Source: PUPG01 sp964463915
Lineage (GTDB): Bacteria; Bacteroidota; Bacteroidia; Bacteroidales; UBA7960
Direction of reading: 5' to 3'
Length of the DNA: 64,000 nucleotides
Assembly (NCBI GenBank): GCA_964463915.1
Contig: CAYXEH010000001.1
Location: 71,408-135,407 of the forward strand
Below the pieces are notes generated by a model, which saw only the letters and a program-made list of their open reading frames with translations, did not search any database and was not told the origin of the DNA. Of this stretch, positions 60,336-64,000 are shown in pieces. The translations under genes were made by a program, and so were the position numbers. The first letter of the stretch is position 1. The number at the start of each line of letters is the position of its first letter.

Positions 60336-62246
60336 ATGCAGAAAATAAAATTCTCTTTAGTTTACCGGGATATGTGGCAATCTTCAGGCAAGTATGTACC
60401 TCGTGTCGACCAGCTTAAAGCGATTGCCCCCCACATTATTGAAATGGGTTGTTTTGACCGCATTGAAACCAATGGCGGCGGATTCGAACAGATCAACCTG
60501 CTGTTCGGGGAGAACCCCAATAAGGCCCTGAGGGAGTGGGCCAAACCATTCAACGAAGCAGGTATTGAAACACATATGCTTGACCGTTCGCTAAACGGAC
60601 TGCGTATGCGGCCTGTACCAGCTGACGTACGAAAACTGATGTACAAAGTCAAAAAATCCCAGGGTACAAACATCACCAGGATCTTTTGCGGGATGAATGA
60701 CCCACGGAATATCATTGACTCCATCCGATATGCGAAGGAAGCAGGAATGAGGACACAGGCTGCACTGAGCATAACTTTTTCTGAAGTTCATACGATAGCC
60801 TACTATACCGATCTTGCCATGAAAGTCATTGAAGGAGGTACCGACGAAATCTGTCTGAAGGATATGGCAGGTATCGGACGGCCTGTCTGGCTCGGAAAGA
60901 TCGTAAAGAACATCAAAGACAAACACCCTGACATTCCCATTCAGTATCACTCCCACTCCGGCCCGGGATTTGCCATGGCTTCCATCCTGGAAGTAGCGCG
61001 TGCAGGCGCCGATTATATTGACGTGGGTATGGAACCCCTTTCATGGGGGACAGGTCACGTAGACATCCTTGCCGTTCAGGCCATGCTCAAAGATGCCGGA
61101 TATGATGTGCCGGACATCAACATGGATGTATATATGAAAGTTCGCAAGATGAACCAGGAATTCATGAAAGACTTCCTGGGTTATTACATCAACCCCAGCA
61201 ACCGCAACATGAACTCCCTGCTGATTTCTTCCGGGCTTCCGGGAGGTATGATGGGATCACTGATGGACGACCTGGAGAAGAACCTGATTGATCTCAACCG
61301 ATGGAACAAAAAGAACAATAAACCGGAACTGACCGAAGACGAGTTACTGGTAAAGCTTTTCCAGGAAGTTGAGTACATCTGGCCCAAACTTGGCTATCCG
61401 CCGCTTGTTACACCCTTCAGCCAGTATGTAAAAAATGTCGCCGTGATGAATGTGAGCCAGCTTATGAAAGGGGGCGACCGCTGGCAGATGATCCCGGACA
61501 ATGTATGGGATATGCTGACGGGTAAACTTGGACAGCTTCCCGGGAAACTGGCTCCTGAGATTGTGGAGCTGGCAAAGCAGGAAGGAAAAGAGTTCTTCAC
61601 CGGCAACCCCCAGGAACTCTACCCGGACAAATTGGATGAATTCCGCAGGGAAATGGATGAAAATGGCTGGGATTACGGAAAAGACGATGAAGAACTTTTC
61701 GAACTGGCCATGCATCCTGAGCAATACCGGAACTATAAGTCAGGCGCCGCAAAAAAAGCCTTTGAAAAAGACCTTGAAAAACGTAAGAAAAAAGGAGGAG
61801 GTTTATACAAGGGCACCGAAGAAACCAGGCCGGAGTCAGAAGCCGGGAGCACCCCAGTCCCCGACAAACCTACTTCCATGACCATTGAAGTGGACGGAGA
61901 AAAATATAAAGTTAACGTATCATACAATGACGACAGTGCTGACAATACCTCTAAACAGGAAAGCAATCAGGGGCAGAAAAATAATGATCAGCCCGGGAGT
62001 GGAGACATGGAAGAGGTTCTCTCACCATTGTCCGGCAATTTCTACCTGACCAGGGAATTATCTGAAAAGCCCGTCAAAGTAGGTGACACAGTGAAAAAAG
62101 GTGATGTGCTTGGCTATATTGAAGCCATGAAGACCTACAACACCATTCGCAGTGATAAAGACGGCAAGGTAGCGGAAATTATACAGGATAACGGAGCAGA
62201 AGTATTTGAGGATGACGCATTGTTCCTCCTGGAAACCAAACTTTAA
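60336..62246 (+). CDS. oadA: oxaloacetate decarboxylase alpha subunit / pyruvate carboxylase subunit B type, biotinylated
   Basis: A 636-residue carboxyltransferase. The N-terminal TIM barrel (about 1-300) begins SLVYRDMWQSSGKYVPRVDQ, the form found in Bacteroidales, and carries DMAGIGRP and YHSHSGPGFA with metal ligands. The PycB-type association domain follows. A low-complexity linker (about 495-550) leads to the C-terminal biotinyl domain with EAMKTYN, biotin-accepting Lys599. It transfers the carboxyl group of oxaloacetate to biotin, which beta then decarboxylates while exporting Na+. The HMGL-like barrel argues against methylmalonyl-CoA decarboxylase, whose alpha subunit is of a different family. 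Confidence 0.9.
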   Translation: MQKIKFSLVYRDMWQSSGKYVPRVDQLKAIAPHIIEMGCFDRIETNGGGFEQINLLFGENPNKALREWAKPFNEAGIETHMLDRSLNGLRMRPVPADVRKLMYKVKKSQGTNITRIFCGMNDPRNIIDSIRYAKEAGMRTQAALSITFSEVHTIAYYTDLAMKVIEGGTDEICLKDMAGIGRPVWLGKIVKNIKDKHPDIPIQYHSHSGPGFAMASILEVARAGADYIDVGMEPLSWGTGHVDILAVQAMLKDAGYDVPDINMDVYMKVRKMNQEFMKDFLGYYINPSNRNMNSLLISSGLPGGMMGSLMDDLEKNLIDLNRWNKKNNKPELTEDELLVKLFQEVEYIWPKLGYPPLVTPFSQYVKNVAVMNVSQLMKGGDRWQMIPDNVWDMLTGKLGQLPGKLAPEIVELAKQEGKEFFTGNPQELYPDKLDEFRREMDENGWDYGKDDEELFELAMHPEQYRNYKSGAAKKAFEKDLEKRKKKGGGLYKGTEETRPESEAGSTPVPDKPTSMTIEVDGEKYKVNVSYNDDSADNTSKQESNQGQKNNDQPGSGDMEEVLSPLSGNFYLTRELSEKPVKVGDTVKKGDVLGYIEAMKTYNTIRSDKDGKVAEIIQDNGAEVFEDDALFLLETKL

Positions 62247-62247
62247 G

Positions 62248-63459
62248 ATGGACGCATTAGAAAAATTATACAAAATCACCGCTTTTGGAGAATTGGTCGC
62301 CCAACCCGGGGCCATTCTCATGCTGGCCATCGGCGTCTTTTTGCTATTTCTTGGTATCCGCAAAAAATATGAACCTTTATTGCTGGTTCCCATTGGCTTT
62401 GGGGTAATTCTGGCCAATTTGCCTGGTGCAGGGATGGGCATTGTACCTGAAGAATCCGTACGCCTCGACGACGGACGGTACATGAACCTGATTGAAGTGG
62501 CCGGTGAATATGGCATCATGAATTACCTGTACTATATGCTGATCAAAACCGGTTTCCTCCCTCCCATAATTTTCCTTGGTGTGGGAGCACTGACCGATTT
62601 CGGCCCCATGTTGCGCAACCTGAGGTTATCATTATTTGGGGCAGCGGCGCAGGTTGGAATTTTTTCGGTCTTCTTTGTGGCTATTGCCGTCGGGTTTACC
62701 GCCCAGGAAGCAGGCGCCCTGGGTATTATTGGAGGCGGAGACGGTCCGACGGCCATTTACATATCCATTTTGCTGGCCCCGCACATGCTCGGACCCATAG
62801 CCATTGCAGCTTATTCCTATATGGCACTTGTTCCGGTAATCATTCCGCCGATTGCCAGAACCATGTGTAGCAGCAAGGAGTTATCCATCAACATGAAATC
62901 CATGGACAAACAATACCCTTCCGGGCAGGTGATCAAAAACCTGGCAGCGGTTAAAATTGCCTTCCCGGTTGTTCTGGGGATCATTGTGGCATTTTTTGTC
63001 CCAACAGCAGTGCCCCTGGTGGGTATGCTGATGTTCGGGAATCTGATCAAGGAGATCGGGGTAGCCACCGGACGCTTGTCTGAAGCCGCCACAGGGCCCA
63101 TCATGAACACGGCCACCATATTCCTCGGACTTGCGGTGGGTGCGACCATGACATCGGCAACTTTTCTGGATATCCGTACACTGGGAATTATTTTCGGCGG
63201 ACTCGTGGCCTTTATCATATCAGTAGCCGGGGGGATCCTTGCAGTAAAGATTTACAATTTGTTCGTCAACAAAAAGATCAACCCGCTGATCGGTGCCACC
63301 GGGCTTAGTGCAGTTCCCATGGCCTCACGCGTGGCCAATGAAATTGCTGTCAAATATGACTCCAGCAACCACATCCTGCAATACTGCATGGCAAGTAATA
63401 TTTCCGGGGTAATTGGGTCGGCAGTCGCAGCCGGCGTGCTGATCGCATTTTTGGGGTAA
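62248..63459 (+). CDS. oadB: Na+-translocating decarboxylase beta subunit
   Basis: A 403-residue polytopic membrane protein of the OadB/MmdB/GcdB family. Seen are GVGALTDFGPML, IIGGGDGPTAIYIS (the conserved Asp of the Na+ site) and the C-terminal GATGLSAVPMASRV...NHILQYCMASNISG. The ATG at 62248, one base after the alpha stop, is preferred to an in-frame start at 62206 inside oadA. It couples decarboxylation of carboxybiotin to Na+ export and so conserves energy in anaerobic metabolism. Confidence 0.95.
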   Translation: MDALEKLYKITAFGELVAQPGAILMLAIGVFLLFLGIRKKYEPLLLVPIGFGVILANLPGAGMGIVPEESVRLDDGRYMNLIEVAGEYGIMNYLYYMLIKTGFLPPIIFLGVGALTDFGPMLRNLRLSLFGAAAQVGIFSVFFVAIAVGFTAQEAGALGIIGGGDGPTAIYISILLAPHMLGPIAIAAYSYMALVPVIIPPIARTMCSSKELSINMKSMDKQYPSGQVIKNLAAVKIAFPVVLGIIVAFFVPTAVPLVGMLMFGNLIKEIGVATGRLSEAATGPIMNTATIFLGLAVGATMTSATFLDIRTLGIIFGGLVAFIISVAGGILAVKIYNLFVNKKINPLIGATGLSAVPMASRVANEIAVKYDSSNHILQYCMASNISGVIGSAVAAGVLIAFLG

Positions 63460-63504
63460 GCGGTAAGCCGGTCGCAGCGAACCACCCTGACAAAACCACT
63501 GCCC

Positions 63505-63999
63505 TTAGTTATACATACGGACATACTCCCGGGGATTGCCGCAATGTTCAAGGAAGCGAAGGAAATCCCGGTATTTGATAATGATGGATGCCGTATTAAC
63601 GCAAGGATGAAAACTGATGGATTCTGCTCCTTTTAGTTTCTCGTCCAGGAAAACACGGACCTGTCTGTCAGTATCGTTGATCAACCCCAAAGGGGTTACT
63701 GAGCCCGGAGTGAGCCCCAGGTATTTTTGCAGACGTTTCGGTGAGGCAAAACTTAGCTTACCCTGCTTCAGGCGTTGCTCTAAATCTTTTATGTTCAGTT
63801 TTTGCCTGTAATCAAGTACTACAAGATAGTGCCTGTTTCCTTTATGATTCCGGAAAAACAGGTTTTTGCAATGGGTAGCATCCAGGTCTTTCCAGTATTT
63901 GGCGGCTTCTTCTACAGTAGGTACAGCCGGATGGGCATAATAATCAAAAGGAATATCCAGCTCGTCAAGCAACTCATATAATTTCGGATCTCCTCTCAT
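63505..63999 (-). CDS. prolyl-tRNA deacylase-like (PrdX / ProXp-ala / YbaK superfamily)
   Basis: A 164-residue editing-domain protein that hydrolyses mischarged Ala-tRNA-Pro in related organisms. The family pattern is seen in YYAHPAVPTVEEAAKYW, ATHCKNLFFRNHKGNRHYLV, SFASPKRLQKYLGLTPGSVTP and the conserved HPCVNTASIII. It is cytoplasmic. The ATG at 63999 lies one base from the window edge, so a longer start outside cannot be ruled out, but the sequence begins where the family usually does. Confidence 0.88.
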   Translation of the reverse strand: MRGDPKLYELLDELDIPFDYYAHPAVPTVEEAAKYWKDLDATHCKNLFFRNHKGNRHYLVVLDYRQKLNIKDLEQRLKQGKLSFASPKRLQKYLGLTPGSVTPLGLINDTDRQVRVFLDEKLKGAESISFHPCVNTASIIIKYRDFLRFLEHCGNPREYVRMYN

Positions 64000-64000
64000 G

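Noticed and set aside
1..64000. CRISPR arrays, insertion sequences, integrases, rRNA genes
   Set aside because: I looked for regular spaced repeats, transposase motifs, terminal inverted repeats and rRNA and found none.

Overview
The window looks like chromosomal DNA from a member of the Bacteroidota, most likely an anaerobic or facultative, possibly marine Bacteroidales/Marinilabiliales-type organism. The reasons are a SusC/SusD pair, a one-piece propeller/Y_Y_Y/LuxR regulator, many Cys-only lipoprotein signal peptides, MacB/FtsX permeases of the Bacteroidota type, repeated exact matches to the Bacteroidota -7 element TAnnTTTG, and a Na+-pumping oxaloacetate decarboxylase whose alpha subunit is of the Bacteroidales form. 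I see no rRNA, insertion sequence, phage or CRISPR array. Two tRNA genes are present.

Layout. 1-1.6 kb: the edge-truncated N-terminal 7TM part of a probable sensor kinase behind trxB (minus). 1.8-7.8 kb: a plus-strand cluster of a lipoprotein serpin, an SbcD/YhaO-type phosphoesterase and a YhaN/SbcC-type coiled-coil ATPase with an unusual 250-residue C-terminal extension. 7.8-16 kb: minus-strand genes for an FtsX permease, nitronate monooxygenase plus threonine dehydratase, a beta-lactamase-fold serine hydrolase, and a PP2C phosphatase coupled to a CAP-domain protein.

16-35.4 kb is the centrepiece: a beta-1,3-glucan (laminarin-type) utilisation locus. A membrane-spanning regulator is followed by a promoter with a consensus -33/-7 pair and upstream direct repeats, then a PKD surface lipoprotein, GH16, SusC, SusD, a sugar-porter MFS, a clan GH-A lipoprotein (GH158-like), a GH3 beta-glucosidase lipoprotein and a large cytoplasmic GH94-superfamily phosphorylase (GH149/GH161-like). 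Together these suggest outer-surface cleavage, TonB-dependent import, periplasmic trimming, inner-membrane uptake and cytoplasmic phosphorolysis to glucose-1-phosphate.

35.4-38.4 kb: DUF134 and Mrp genes facing a DUF1847/radical-SAM pair, with a clear promoter and operator-like palindrome before DUF134. 38.5-41.5 kb: a DUF6544 membrane protein, a GT2 glycosyltransferase divergent from a tiny degenerate DksA/TraR finger protein, and a YecR-like lipoprotein. 42-46 kb: a galactose operon (SSS symporter, galM, galK). 46-51.2 kb: AI-2E transporter, GNAT, SppA, EamA transporter and an unknown membrane-anchored protein. 51.2-56.6 kb: a group of stress-type genes (3xBON, PEBP, DUF2267, erythromycin-esterase family, Pcm, methyltransferase, DUF2892). 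57.2-59.8 kb: tRNA-Cys, folB, and glnS with tRNA-Gln(CTG) directly behind it. 60-63.5 kb: oadG-oadA-oadB. The window ends in a PrdX/ProXp-ala type deacylase.

Coordinates of genes and motifs were read from the sequence. Family names are by recognition, without any database search.
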